Shown here piece after piece: positions 31,227 to 38,847 of a stretch of 46,429 nucleotides of DNA. The number at the start of each line of letters is the position of its first letter. Positions within the stretch are counted from its first letter, which is position 1. The translations under genes were made by a program, and so were the position numbers. Source of the stretch: CAYTGR01 sp964437445 (GTDB taxonomy: Bacteria; Chloroflexota; Anaerolineae; B4-G1; SLSP01); NCBI GenBank assembly GCA_964437445.1, contig CAYTGR010000040.1, forward strand, positions 1 to 46,429, in the 5' to 3' direction. The notes beneath the pieces are model-generated. The model was not told the origin of the DNA and did no database searches. It saw only the letters and a list, made by a program, of their open reading frames with translations.

Positions 31227-31684
31227 AAGGCACTGAGAGCATGGCAACAAAGCATGAAGTCAGCATCTTGTTGGTTGAGGACGATCCCGGTCATGCGCGA
31301 TTAATTGAGAAAAACCTGCGGCGTTCAAAAATCAACAACCCTCTGATCATCATCGACGATGGAGCGGAAGCCCTGGATTATTTACTCTGCCAGGGGGACT
31401 ATGCAGGACAAACCCGGCCTTCCCCCTTGCTGGTGTTGCTGGACCTCAATTTGCCGGGCATGGATGGGTATCAGGTCCTGGAGCAAATGAAAAATAATCC
31501 TGAAACCCGCCGCATCCCGGTCATCATCTTGACGACCACCGACGACTACCGTGAAGTAGAACGCTGTTATCAGCTTGGTTGTAATGTGTACATCACCAAG
31601 CCGGTTGATTATGAGCAATTTGCCGATGCTATTAGCAAATTAGGACTTTTCTTAACCATTGTCACGATCCCGGATGGAGATTGA
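31223..31684 (+). CDS. Rcp1-like single-domain response regulator
   Basis: This 153-residue receiver domain only has an acidic pocket 'LLVEDD' (about 17-21), phosphoacceptor Asp74 in 'VLLDLNLPGMDG', a conserved Thr in 'ILTTTDDY' and Lys in 'ITKPVDY'. The insert around 'CQGDYAGQTRPSP' is typical of Rcp1-type regulators that work with phytochrome-like kinases. There is no output domain, so it acts by protein contact or as a phosphate shuttle. The start uses the ATGA overlap; an ATG at 31241 is an alternative. Confidence 0.92.
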   Translation: MKGTESMATKHEVSILLVEDDPGHARLIEKNLRRSKINNPLIIIDDGAEALDYLLCQGDYAGQTRPSPLLVLLDLNLPGMDGYQVLEQMKNNPETRRIPVIILTTTDDYREVERCYQLGCNVYITKPVDYEQFADAISKLGLFLTIVTIPDGD

Positions 31685-31689
31685 TAAAA

Positions 31690-32814
31690 GTGAATGCAGG
31701 TGAGGACAAACCCATTCGCGTTTTGGTCATGGAGGATGACCCCGGCATCGCGCGCCTGGTCCAGAAACGCCTGCGGCGGGCCGGTTTTGAGGTCACGCTG
31801 GCTTCCAATGGAGAAGAGGGGCTGGCTTTATACGACCCCGAACAGTTTGACATCATCACCGTGGATCAAAACATGCCCCTCTGTGATGGGCTGGAAGCAA
31901 TCCACCGTTTGGCAACGCGCGGGCCGTTACCACCGATTATCATGGTCACCGGCACCGGCAGCGAGGCTATCGCGGTGGAGGCGATGAAAATAGGAGCGCG
32001 GGATTACATCGTTAAGGATGTAGACAATGGCTACCTGGAACTTCTACCAACCGTTATCACTCAGGTCTTAGAACAACATCGCATTGAACAGGAAAAACGC
32101 CAGGCCGACGAACTGCTCCGGCGTTATGCCGCCGAGCTTGAACATCGCAATCGGGAATTGGATGCTTTTGCCCACACGGTTGCCCATGATTTGCGCAATC
32201 CTATTTCAATCATTTTAGGTTTCTCAGAACTCTTACTGGAGGATGAGGTCATTCGTTCCCACCCGCTGGCTTTGGAATCGCTCACCATGATCGCCCGTAA
32301 AGCCCAGCACATGACCAATATCATTGATGCACTTTTGCTTCTGGCTTCGGTGAGGCAGGAAGAGGTGTATCCAGAGCCGCTGGATATGGAAAAAATTGTC
32401 AAAGAAGTGCTGGCTCAGTTAACCCCCACTCTTGAGAAAGCACAAGCCGAAATTCTTTGCGCGACCAGTTGGCCCCCTTCCTCAGGCTACGCTCCCTGGA
32501 TAGCGGAAGTATGGACCAATTACATCATCAATGCGATCAAGTATGGGGGAAATCCACCCCGTATTGAACTGGGGGGCGAAACGTTGCCTGATGGACGGGC
32601 CCGTTTCTGGGTGCGCGATAACGGCGCTGGTATCCCGCCTGAGAAATTAGCAAGACTTTTCACCCCTTTCACACGCCTGAATCGCCAGAAAGAGGGCCAC
32701 GGGTTGGGGCTTTCCATCGTGCGGCGCATCATGGAGCGTCTGAACGGCGAAACCTTCGTTGAAAGTGAGGTAGGCACGGGCAGCACTTTTGGGTTCATCT
32801 TGCCGGGCGCTTAA
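31690..32814 (+). CDS. receiver-histidine kinase hybrid
   Basis: This soluble protein of about 374 residues has an N-terminal receiver ('RVLVMEDDPGIARLVQKRL', phosphoacceptor in 'ITVDQNMP'), a coiled coil, a HisKA helix ('TVAHDLRNPISIILGF') and a HATPase_c domain ('DNGAGIPPEKLARLF', 'GHGLGLSIVRRIMERL'). It has no membrane segment. Receiver-first kinases of this sort take phosphate from another kinase and signal onward. The probable start is GTG at 31690 with GGAG ten bases upstream; a TTG at 31681 overlapping the previous stop is the alternative. It is last in the four-gene operon. No DNA-binding output is encoded, so the final target lies elsewhere. Confidence 0.9.
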   Translation: MNAGEDKPIRVLVMEDDPGIARLVQKRLRRAGFEVTLASNGEEGLALYDPEQFDIITVDQNMPLCDGLEAIHRLATRGPLPPIIMVTGTGSEAIAVEAMKIGARDYIVKDVDNGYLELLPTVITQVLEQHRIEQEKRQADELLRRYAAELEHRNRELDAFAHTVAHDLRNPISIILGFSELLLEDEVIRSHPLALESLTMIARKAQHMTNIIDALLLLASVRQEEVYPEPLDMEKIVKEVLAQLTPTLEKAQAEILCATSWPPSSGYAPWIAEVWTNYIINAIKYGGNPPRIELGGETLPDGRARFWVRDNGAGIPPEKLARLFTPFTRLNRQKEGHGLGLSIVRRIMERLNGETFVESEVGTGSTFGFILPGA

Positions 32815-32838
32815 AACCAGCAAGACAGCACTTTTTCA

Positions 32839-32871
32839 TTTCGTGTACTCGTGTCCCAATTCGTGGACGGC
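32839..32871. repeat. half-copy of the ATTCGTG word element
   Basis: TTTCGTGTACTCGTG followed by CCCAATTCGTGGACGGC matches the right half of the element at 21450-21533. The left arm is missing here. It lies 25 nt past the hybrid kinase stop. The remainder of the 248-nt gap to the YtxH-like gene holds that gene's promoter and no gene. Confidence 0.55.
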
Positions 32872-32952
32872 GGTCTCCGGCCAAGCAGTTACCGTGATTT
32901 CTGTGTAACCGGCAGGGGAGTAAATGCCGTTGCGGTCCAGGGCCGGCTTCCA

Positions 32953-32980
32953 TTGCTTAGCCGTCACTATAGAGTATAAT
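32953..32980 (+). promoter_or_regulatory. promoter of the YtxH-like gene (TTGCTT-16-TATAAT)
   Basis: A perfect -10 TATAAT (32975-32980) and TTGCTT -35 (32953-32958) with a 16-bp spacer lie 83 nt upstream of the start codon. Confidence 0.6.
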
Positions 32981-33062
32981 AAAAACAGCAGCCCGGAAGC
33001 ATGAATATCCGGCTGGCTGACATCCATTTCTTCAAGTCGGGGTTCAGGTCAAGGAGGGGAAG

Positions 33063-33305
33063 ATGCGCAAGTTAGTCTCATTTCTGGCAGGATTGGCGGC
33101 CGGGTTGGTGACCGGAGGCGTGCTGGCCCTGTTATTTGCCCCCACATCCGGTAAGAGTTTGCAAGAGCAGATCCAGGCCGGGGTGAAGCGGATTGTGGAC
33201 GAAGGCAAAGCCGCCGCTGAAGCGCGCCGCCTGGAGCTGGAGGGGCAACTGGAGGCCTTCAAGCAGGGTCGCCCCATCACGTTAGGGACTCCCAAAACCG
33301 AATAA
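33063..33305 (+). CDS. YtxH-domain small membrane protein
   Basis: This 80-residue protein has an N-terminal glycine-rich transmembrane helix ('LVSFLAGLAAGLVTGGVLAL', about 4-23) followed by 'LFAPTSGKSLQEQI', the core of the YtxH/gas-vesicle-like family, and a charged amphipathic helix. YtxH proteins are general-stress-associated envelope proteins of unknown mechanism. AAGGAGGG precedes the ATG. The gene is monocistronic, ending in a bidirectional terminator. Confidence 0.85.
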   Translation: MRKLVSFLAGLAAGLVTGGVLALLFAPTSGKSLQEQIQAGVKRIVDEGKAAAEARRLELEGQLEAFKQGRPITLGTPKTE

Positions 33306-33352
33306 CCACGGCGGTTGTGATCCAGACTCCGGCTTAGACCGGACAGGTTGTC

Positions 33353-33391
33353 AAGCAAAAAGAGGGCTGGAGACCAGCCCTCTTTTTGCTT
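33353..33391. terminator. bidirectional terminator
   Basis: A perfect 18-bp inverted repeat (AAGCAAAAAGAGGGCTGG with its complement, 3-nt loop) has T-runs on both strands. It serves both the YtxH-like gene and the convergent C26 hydrolase gene. Confidence 0.92.
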
Positions 33392-33407
33392 GAGCCAGAA
33401 TGGCCCT

Positions 33408-34139
33408 TTAATGCTGGACCGCGGCAGTCACCAGTGCTTCAAACAGCGGCACCATCTCGTCACTGAGCTTCACCATGACCTCGGGATGCCACTGCACGCT
33501 AATGAAAAAGGGGTAACCGGGCAACTCTACGGCTTCCACCACGCCATCCGGCGCATGTCCCACGATGCGCAGCCCTTCACCGGCTTCTTGCACGGCCTGG
33601 TGATGGGCGCTGTTCACCTGCAAGGTGGTGCCCCCCAACAGCGCCGCGAGCTGACTATCCGGCTCCAACGTCACCGGGTGAACCAGGGTCGTCAGAGAGC
33701 GTGCCGGCGAATAAGCATGGTCCAATGAACCGGGGACCTGGACCGCCAAATCCTGATAGAGTGTGCCACCCAGCGCCACGTTGAGCACCTGATGCCCCCG
33801 GCAGATGCCTAAAACCGGCAGTTGCTGTTGCAGGGCGAGCCGGGCCAGCCCCAGTTCGGCATCGTCACGTTCTTCGTCTACGCCACCCAGCCAGGCCTCC
33901 GGCGCCTGCCCATAATGCGTTGGCATGATGTCTTCGCCGCCGGAGAAGAGCAGCCCGTCCAGTCGATTCAGGAGCGTGGCCCAATCATCGGCCTGGACCA
34001 CAGGGGGCAGGATAACCGGCGTGCCACCCACTTTGTGGATGGCACGAATGTAGGTCTCACCCACCGCGATCAGCGGGCTGTTATGCAGGCGGGCGGAGTT
34101 GTCCTTCCGTCCGCTAATCCCAATCAGCGGTCGCCGCAT
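33408..34139 (-). CDS. class I glutamine amidotransferase-like hydrolase (peptidase C26, PuuD-like)
   Basis: This 243-residue protein has the C26 family core: 'RPLIGISGRKD' at the N-terminus, nucleophile Cys113 in 'GICRGHQVLNVALGG', and catalytic His-Glu in 'QWHPEV' near residue 218. PuuD removes glutamate from gamma-glutamyl-GABA in putrescine breakdown. No other puu genes are near, so the exact gamma-glutamyl substrate is open. It starts just 6 nt after the rplS stop codon and may be co-transcribed with rplS. Confidence 0.9.
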   Translation of the reverse strand: MRRPLIGISGRKDNSARLHNSPLIAVGETYIRAIHKVGGTPVILPPVVQADDWATLLNRLDGLLFSGGEDIMPTHYGQAPEAWLGGVDEERDDAELGLARLALQQQLPVLGICRGHQVLNVALGGTLYQDLAVQVPGSLDHAYSPARSLTTLVHPVTLEPDSQLAALLGGTTLQVNSAHHQAVQEAGEGLRIVGHAPDGVVEAVELPGYPFFISVQWHPEVMVKLSDEMVPLFEALVTAAVQH

Positions 34140-34145
34140 AGAGAA

Positions 34146-34505
34146 TTAGCGCGAGGTGGAGTGCATTTCCCGCAGGCGTGCCGCCTTGCCCCGCAGCTGG
34201 CGGAGGTAGTAGAGCTGAGCCCGGCGGACCTTGGCGTGGCGCACCACTTCCACCTTTTCAATGCGGGGGGAGTGGAGCAGGAAAGTCCGTTCCACGCCGA
34301 TCCCGTGGGCAGCAATCCGCCGCACGGTGAAATTGGCGTTGGCGCCGCCCCGGCGCAGGCGGATCACGGTGCCGTTGAAGACCTGGATGCGTTCCTTGTC
34401 CCCTTCCACAATGCGGACGTGTACCTGTACGGTATCGCCCGGTTGCAGAGCCGGGATTTTCGGATTGGGCTGCAGCTGGCGTTCTAAGGATTCAACCAGA
34501 TTCAT
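34146..34505 (-). CDS. rplS: 50S ribosomal protein L19
   Basis: This 119-residue protein has characteristic L19 segments 'IPALQPGDTVQVHVRIVEG', 'RIQVFNGTVIRLRRGG' and 'HAKVRRAQLYYLRQLRGKAARL'. It sits at the 30S-50S interface. The usual trmD-rplS neighbourhood is absent; the gene has its own promoter and is followed by the C26 hydrolase gene. A short hairpin occupies its leader. Confidence 0.96.
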   Translation of the reverse strand: MNLVESLERQLQPNPKIPALQPGDTVQVHVRIVEGDKERIQVFNGTVIRLRRGGANANFTVRRIAAHGIGVERTFLLHSPRIEKVEVVRHAKVRRAQLYYLRQLRGKAARLREMHSTSR

Positions 34506-34527
34506 GCTACTTTAACTCCTCACAAAT

Positions 34528-34550
34528 TTGCCGCTGTTCCGCAGCGGCAA
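34528..34550 (-). promoter_or_regulatory. hairpin in the rplS leader
   Basis: A perfect 9-bp stem (TTGCCGCTG with CAGCGGCAA, 5-nt loop) lies at the predicted 5' end of the rplS transcript, about 10 nt before the ribosome-binding site. It may be an autoregulatory L19 leader or simply a 5' stabilising hairpin; the sequence does not decide. Confidence 0.4.
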
Positions 34551-34556
34551 CACGCC

Positions 34557-34584
34557 ATTATAACATACTCTGGCCGGCGGGCAA
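34557..34584 (-). promoter_or_regulatory. rplS promoter (TTGCCC-16-TATAAT)
   Basis: Minus strand: -35 TTGCCC at 34584-34579, a 16-bp spacer and a perfect -10 TATAAT at 34562-34557. The start of rplS is about 50 nt downstream. Confidence 0.65.
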
Positions 34585-34610
34585 GTCAGCCGGCGCGCTG
34601 CGGTGGGATG

Positions 34611-34693
34611 AAAATGTGAGCAGTGAGCGGTGAGCAGGGAACAGGAACTTTTACTTACTGCTCTCTGCTCACTACTTAACTGATCTAATTTCA
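34611..34693 (+). repeat. about 80-bp repeat, copy 2, at the 3' end of the GH31 gene
   Basis: This is the same repeat as at 27157, with AAAATGTGAGC, three GTGAGC words, GAGCAGGGAACAGGAAC, CTGCTCTCTGCTCAC and TTAACTG. Its inner end touches the GH31 stop codon at 34695. It is inverted relative to copy 3 at the other end of the GH31 gene. Confidence 0.8.
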
Positions 34694-34694
34694 A

Positions 34695-37247
34695 TCAAAG
34701 CAGGAGCTCCACCGTCTCAAACGGCGCCAGGCCAGCCCGTCCCATCCGCCGGCGGGGATCTATCTCGGCAAAGGCGTAACTCTCCCCATCAGCGCGCAGC
34801 TCCTCAGGCAGGCGGGGCAGGCCGTGGACAGCCAGCTCCACATGTTCATAGGGGGGTGTGTATGCACCGGTGCGCTCCCAGGTTACCGTCAACCGGTCGC
34901 CGGCACGGCGCATCACGAAACGGTTGAGCCGATACTCGCCCTGCTCATAGCCGAAACCCTCGCCGGCGTCCTCGTACAGCCACGATTCGGCCTGCCCGTC
35001 GCACGGCAGCGGGTAGAGATGCAGTCGCAAGAACTGCGTCGGGCGCTGTTCCACGCTGGGACCGATCTCGCCCAGCGGCAGGACCGTCCCGGCCCGGACG
35101 AAAAGGGGCAGCGTTTCCAGAGGCGCGAAGACCTGATGGGGGCAACAAGTGCCCTCCGAACGTACCAGCGCGTTGGTCCAGAAGTCGTACCAGGAGCCAT
35201 TGGGCAGCGTGACCGCGCGCCCGGTCGCGCCCGGCTCCAGCACCGGCGCAACCAGCAGTGCGTCGCCGCAGAGAAAGGCGTCGTCCACGTCCCAAAGATG
35301 GCGCTGTTCCGGCGCGTCCCACCAGAGCGGGCGGACCAGTGGCCAGCCGCGCGCCGTCATCTGCCAGACGGCGGTGTAGAGGTAGGGCAACAGCTCGTAG
35401 CGCAACTCAATGAAACGGCGCACGATGGTCAGGTACGGCTCGCCGTAGCTCCAGGGTTCCTGGTCGGGCGAGTTGATCTCGGTGTGGGCGCGGAAAAAGG
35501 GCATGAAGGCGCTCATTTGAATCCAGCGGGTGAAGAGCTCGCCGTCACACGTCCCAATGAAACCACCGGTGTCCGATCCGGTGAAGGCCAGCCCGGAAAG
35601 CCCCAGCCCCAGCACCAGCGGGATCGTCAGCCGGTACGATTCCCACGTGCTCTGATTATCGGCGGTCCAGGAGGTGGCGTAGCGCTGCACACCGGCCCAG
35701 CCGGCGCGGGTGATGACCACGGGGCGCTGTTCCGGCTTGAGGCGCAGCAGCCCCTCCGTGGAGGCGCGCACCATCTGCATCCCGTAGAGGTTGTGCGCTT
35801 CGCGGTGGTCGCCGCCGCGCCCGTCCAGACTATGGCGAACGACACCGGGCATTGTTACCTCGGTCTTGTCTTTGGCGGACGAGAAAACGGACGGTTCGTT
35901 CATGTCGTTCCAGAAGCCGGCGACGCCAGCAGACAGCAGGGACTGGTATTGCTCACCCCACCAGGCCCGCGCAGCCGGAGCCGTGAAGTCGGGGAAGGCG
36001 CACTCGCCAGGCCAGACCGGCCCGATGAATGGTTTACCGTCCGGCAATTTGCAGAAGGCGTCGGCGGCCAATCCGCTCTGGTAGACCGGGTACGCCGCGT
36101 CCTGTTTGATGCCGGGATCAATGATCGTGACCAGCTTGATCCCCTGCGCGCGCAGATCGGCGGCCAGCTGCGCCGGGTCGGGAAAACGTTCACGGTCCCA
36201 GGTGAAGCAGCGATAGCCGTCCATGTAGTGAATGTCCAGGTGGATGGCATCGCAGGGCACGTCGTGCTCGCGGAAATCCTGGGCCAGCTGGCGGACGCGC
36301 GCCTCAGGGTAGTACGACCAGCGCGATTGCTGGTAGCCCAGCAACCAGAGCGGCGGCAACCGGTGCCGCCCGGTCAGCTCGGTGTAACGCTCCAACAGGT
36401 GCGGCACCGGCCCGGCGATCACGTAGTAGCGCAGCAGCCCACCCTGGAAGGTGTGGTCCGCCACATCCGGGTTGGCGGCGCCCAGGTCCAGCTCGGCGCG
36501 GTAGGGGTTTTCGTAGAAGACCAGATAGGTCAAGGGAGCTCCACCACTTTCAGCAGCCCCTTCCGCAGCGGGCGCGCCCTCGCCGGGGATCAAGCCGACA
36601 TAGACCGGGATATTAAGGTTGATCGGCTCATCGCCGGGCGCATAACCAGCCGGATCGGTGTTCCAAAGCGTGTGGCGGCGACCCCGGCGATTCCAGGCAG
36701 TCGCCTTCTCTCCCAATCCGAAGAGTCGCTCGTCAGCCGCGAGGGCAGTGCTGTGGCGCACACCCCCCTCCACCGCAAATGCAACCTGCCGGTCGCGCCG
36801 CAGGGGCTGTCCCGCCGGATCACACAGCGTCAACCTCGCCGTTGGGGTGTCCACGTTCACCACAAGCGCTGCCGTTTGGAGCTGGACAGCATTTTCCCCG
36901 GTGGTGACGGTGACCGCCACCGGCTCCCACTCTGTCTCCGGCCTGGCGATAGCATAGGGCAGTGGGAGAGGCGGTGCGTCGTTCAGGGGAGTGTAAGTGA
37001 TCCGTACCAGGTCGGGCGCGAGGAAGGTGAGCTCCAGCGTGGCCCTTTCAGCTTGCAGGAGTGCGCCGCGTGCGGTGGGCGTGACCTGGTGCACCGGGCC
37101 GGGCTCCTGCCAGGTGCGGGCCGGCGTCGGCGGCCGCCCCCAGCGGGCCTCCGCCCGCGTCCGGCGGTAGGTATAGACGAGGGCATCGTAGAGCACCCGG
37201 GGCTTGAGCCCGCGCAGGGCAGTCTGGATGCGTTGGAAGATGGACAT
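34695..37247 (-). CDS. glycoside hydrolase family 31 alpha-glucosidase
   Basis: This 850-residue enzyme of the GH31 family would hydrolyse alpha-glucosidic (or alpha-xylosidic) bonds. Visible are an N-terminal beta-sandwich region with 'ERLFGLGEKATAWNRRG', 'LWLLGYQQSRWSYYPEARVR', the nucleophile Asp448 in 'GFWNDMNEP', and 'FTGSDTGGFIG' carrying the downstream acid/base region. C-terminal beta domains follow. There is no signal peptide, so it is likely cytoplasmic and acts on imported oligosaccharides. AGGAGG at 37258-37253 precedes the ATG within an upstream leader homologous to that of the solute-binding protein gene. The gene is bounded by inverted copies of an 80-bp repeat. Confidence 0.93.
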   Translation of the reverse strand: MSIFQRIQTALRGLKPRVLYDALVYTYRRTRAEARWGRPPTPARTWQEPGPVHQVTPTARGALLQAERATLELTFLAPDLVRITYTPLNDAPPLPLPYAIARPETEWEPVAVTVTTGENAVQLQTAALVVNVDTPTARLTLCDPAGQPLRRDRQVAFAVEGGVRHSTALAADERLFGLGEKATAWNRRGRRHTLWNTDPAGYAPGDEPINLNIPVYVGLIPGEGAPAAEGAAESGGAPLTYLVFYENPYRAELDLGAANPDVADHTFQGGLLRYYVIAGPVPHLLERYTELTGRHRLPPLWLLGYQQSRWSYYPEARVRQLAQDFREHDVPCDAIHLDIHYMDGYRCFTWDRERFPDPAQLAADLRAQGIKLVTIIDPGIKQDAAYPVYQSGLAADAFCKLPDGKPFIGPVWPGECAFPDFTAPAARAWWGEQYQSLLSAGVAGFWNDMNEPSVFSSAKDKTEVTMPGVVRHSLDGRGGDHREAHNLYGMQMVRASTEGLLRLKPEQRPVVITRAGWAGVQRYATSWTADNQSTWESYRLTIPLVLGLGLSGLAFTGSDTGGFIGTCDGELFTRWIQMSAFMPFFRAHTEINSPDQEPWSYGEPYLTIVRRFIELRYELLPYLYTAVWQMTARGWPLVRPLWWDAPEQRHLWDVDDAFLCGDALLVAPVLEPGATGRAVTLPNGSWYDFWTNALVRSEGTCCPHQVFAPLETLPLFVRAGTVLPLGEIGPSVEQRPTQFLRLHLYPLPCDGQAESWLYEDAGEGFGYEQGEYRLNRFVMRRAGDRLTVTWERTGAYTPPYEHVELAVHGLPRLPEELRADGESYAFAEIDPRRRMGRAGLAPFETVELLL

Positions 37248-37251
37248 GGCT

Positions 37252-37348
37252 GGTTACCTCCTCTGAAATCTAGAAACCAGTTAAGGAGTGAGCAGAGAGC
37301 AGCCGATAGCCGTTCCTGTTTCCTGCTCACCACTCACTGCTCACATTG
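37252..37348 (-). repeat. about 90-bp repeat, copy 3, upstream of the GH31 gene
   Basis: On the minus strand it reads from AATGTGAGCAGTGAG through GAGCAGGAAACAGGAAC, CTGCTCTCTGCTCAC, TTAACTGGTTTCTA and ATTTCAGAG into the GH31 ribosome-binding site. It matches copy 1 (27157-27252) up to and including the region just before the AGGAGG box. Confidence 0.8.
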
Positions 37349-37367
37349 CTGATCCCAATCTCCTGGC

Positions 37368-38624
37368 TTAACGATACATCTTGGGCAGGCGCTTTTTCCA
37401 CGCCGTCGGGAGGATCTTGTCCAGGGCATCGTCGGCGGTGACAATGCCGTGCAAGTGTCCCTCGTCATCTACAACCGGCACGGCCAGCAGATTGTACTTG
37501 GCAACGACCTGCGCCACTTCATCCTGGCGGTCGGTCAGGGCGACGCTGACGACCCGTTGATGCATGAACTCCACGACGGGCGTTGAGGGTTGTGCCAGAA
37601 TCAGGTCGCTCAACGAGAAAACGCCAACCAGCCGGTTTTCGGCGTCGGTCACGTAAACGTAAAAGATCGTCTCGGCCTCGTGCGCGGTGGCGCGCAAGTG
37701 GGCGATTGCCTGTTCCGCTGTCAAATCGGGGGGAATAGTGACATACTCCGTGGTCATGATACCGCCAGCGGAATCTTCCGGGTAGGCCAGCAACTTGCGG
37801 ATGTCCTCGGCCTCGTCGTCCTCCATCAGTTCCAGCAACTCGGCACTGCGCTCGTCGGGGAGCTCGGCCAACAGGTCGGCGGCCTCGTCAGGGGCCATTT
37901 CCTCCAGGATGTCGGCCACCTGTTCGTCGGGCAACCCCTGCACCAGGCTGGCCTGGAAGTCTGGCTCCACCTCTTCCAGCGCGTCGGCCACCATTTCCAC
38001 GTCCAGGGATTGGAGCAGGCGACTGCCCTCGGCGCGGCTGAGGTCGCTCAAGATCTCCGCAATGTCGGCCGGGTGCAGCTCGCCGACCTTGTGGCCCGGC
38101 ACTTTGAGCCGCAGCGGCTGATTTTCAGAGAGCAATTCCACGTCGTCCCAGGAGATGATACCTAACGGCATGGCAACTTTGAAGCGTCCCCCCAGTTTCT
38201 GGATAGTGCGGGCCAACCCCAAGCGCCGCAACAACCCCCAGCCTCCAATATCCACGTTGGCCACATAATAGCGGTCGTTGACCCGCACCAGTTCCAGGTC
38301 ATTGACCCGCACGACACGGACCCCATCGGTATCTATGATTTGCTTGTCCAGTACGTCACGCGCCAGGTAGAGATCCTGTTCACCTGGCTGATAGGGAGGG
38401 ATGTCGTGCAACCGGTGGCGCAGCGGGATCGCCGGGGCAAAGAGGGTGAGCACTTCGCCAATGGGGAGGACCAGCGTCCCCTCGCGCCGGCGCACGACCA
38501 GCGCTACCACCTCCGGGTGCGCCACTTCACCCCGACGAATGGCGACCAGATCGGTCAATTTGCCGATGGTTTCACCATCAGAGTCGGCGACTGGTTTGTA
38601 GTTCAACTCGCTCAGGTAGGGCAT
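37368..38624 (-). CDS. soluble MgtE_N-CBS protein with PRC-barrel N-terminus
   Basis: This 418-residue protein has two PRC-barrel-like segments (about 1-65 and 85-155), an MgtE N-terminal helical superdomain (about 175-285: 'LHPADIAEILSDLSR', 'LPDEQVADILEEMAPDEAAD') and two CBS repeats (about 292-410: 'MTTEYVTIPPDLTAEQAI', 'HQRVVSVALTDRQDEV'). The transmembrane channel of true MgtE is absent, so it is not itself a magnesium transporter, although databases often name it so. A magnesium-sensing or regulatory role is inferred. The start at 38624 is fixed by AGGAGGT upstream; the frame opens further to 38711. Confidence 0.88.
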   Translation of the reverse strand: MPYLSELNYKPVADSDGETIGKLTDLVAIRRGEVAHPEVVALVVRRREGTLVLPIGEVLTLFAPAIPLRHRLHDIPPYQPGEQDLYLARDVLDKQIIDTDGVRVVRVNDLELVRVNDRYYVANVDIGGWGLLRRLGLARTIQKLGGRFKVAMPLGIISWDDVELLSENQPLRLKVPGHKVGELHPADIAEILSDLSRAEGSRLLQSLDVEMVADALEEVEPDFQASLVQGLPDEQVADILEEMAPDEAADLLAELPDERSAELLELMEDDEAEDIRKLLAYPEDSAGGIMTTEYVTIPPDLTAEQAIAHLRATAHEAETIFYVYVTDAENRLVGVFSLSDLILAQPSTPVVEFMHQRVVSVALTDRQDEVAQVVAKYNLLAVPVVDDEGHLHGIVTADDALDKILPTAWKKRLPKMYR

Positions 38625-38780
38625 GGCTTTACCTCCTGTAGCAGGATGGGTGAAAGCCCCGTGTGGAGTGGGGCCTGACCCTGGGCAATGGGATTGCCAG
38701 ATGGCAGGCATTGTAGCACGGTTAGAGGCGGCGTCAAATGCGCGCTATGAGGACAGGAACTGACCTACCGACTGTCCATC

Positions 38781-38823
38781 ACCCCTCACCGACCACGCGG
38801 CGGGCGCATGGTCGGTGAGGGGT
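38781..38823. repeat. long stem-loop between htrA and the MgtE-like gene
   Basis: A perfect 15-bp stem (ACCCCTCACCGACCA with its complement, 13-nt loop) starts 25 nt past the htrA stop codon. No T-run follows on either strand, so it may be a 3'-end stabiliser or Rho-linked structure rather than a simple terminator. Confidence 0.65.
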
Positions 38824-38847
38824 GGTTCCGAAGGTTATGGGTTATCG

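Noticed and set aside
34611..37348. Insertion sequence carrying the GH31 gene
   Set aside because: Inverted repeats frame the gene, but there is no transposase and no target duplication could be identified by eye, so it is reported only as a possible cassette.
34824..37352. 842-codon open frame on the plus strand opposite the GH31 gene
   Set aside because: Same reasoning: antisense to a clear GH31 enzyme, no recognisable domain, low-complexity basic composition.
37368..38624. Magnesium transporter MgtE
   Set aside because: Only the N-domain and CBS domains are present. No transmembrane segments exist, so it cannot be the channel itself.
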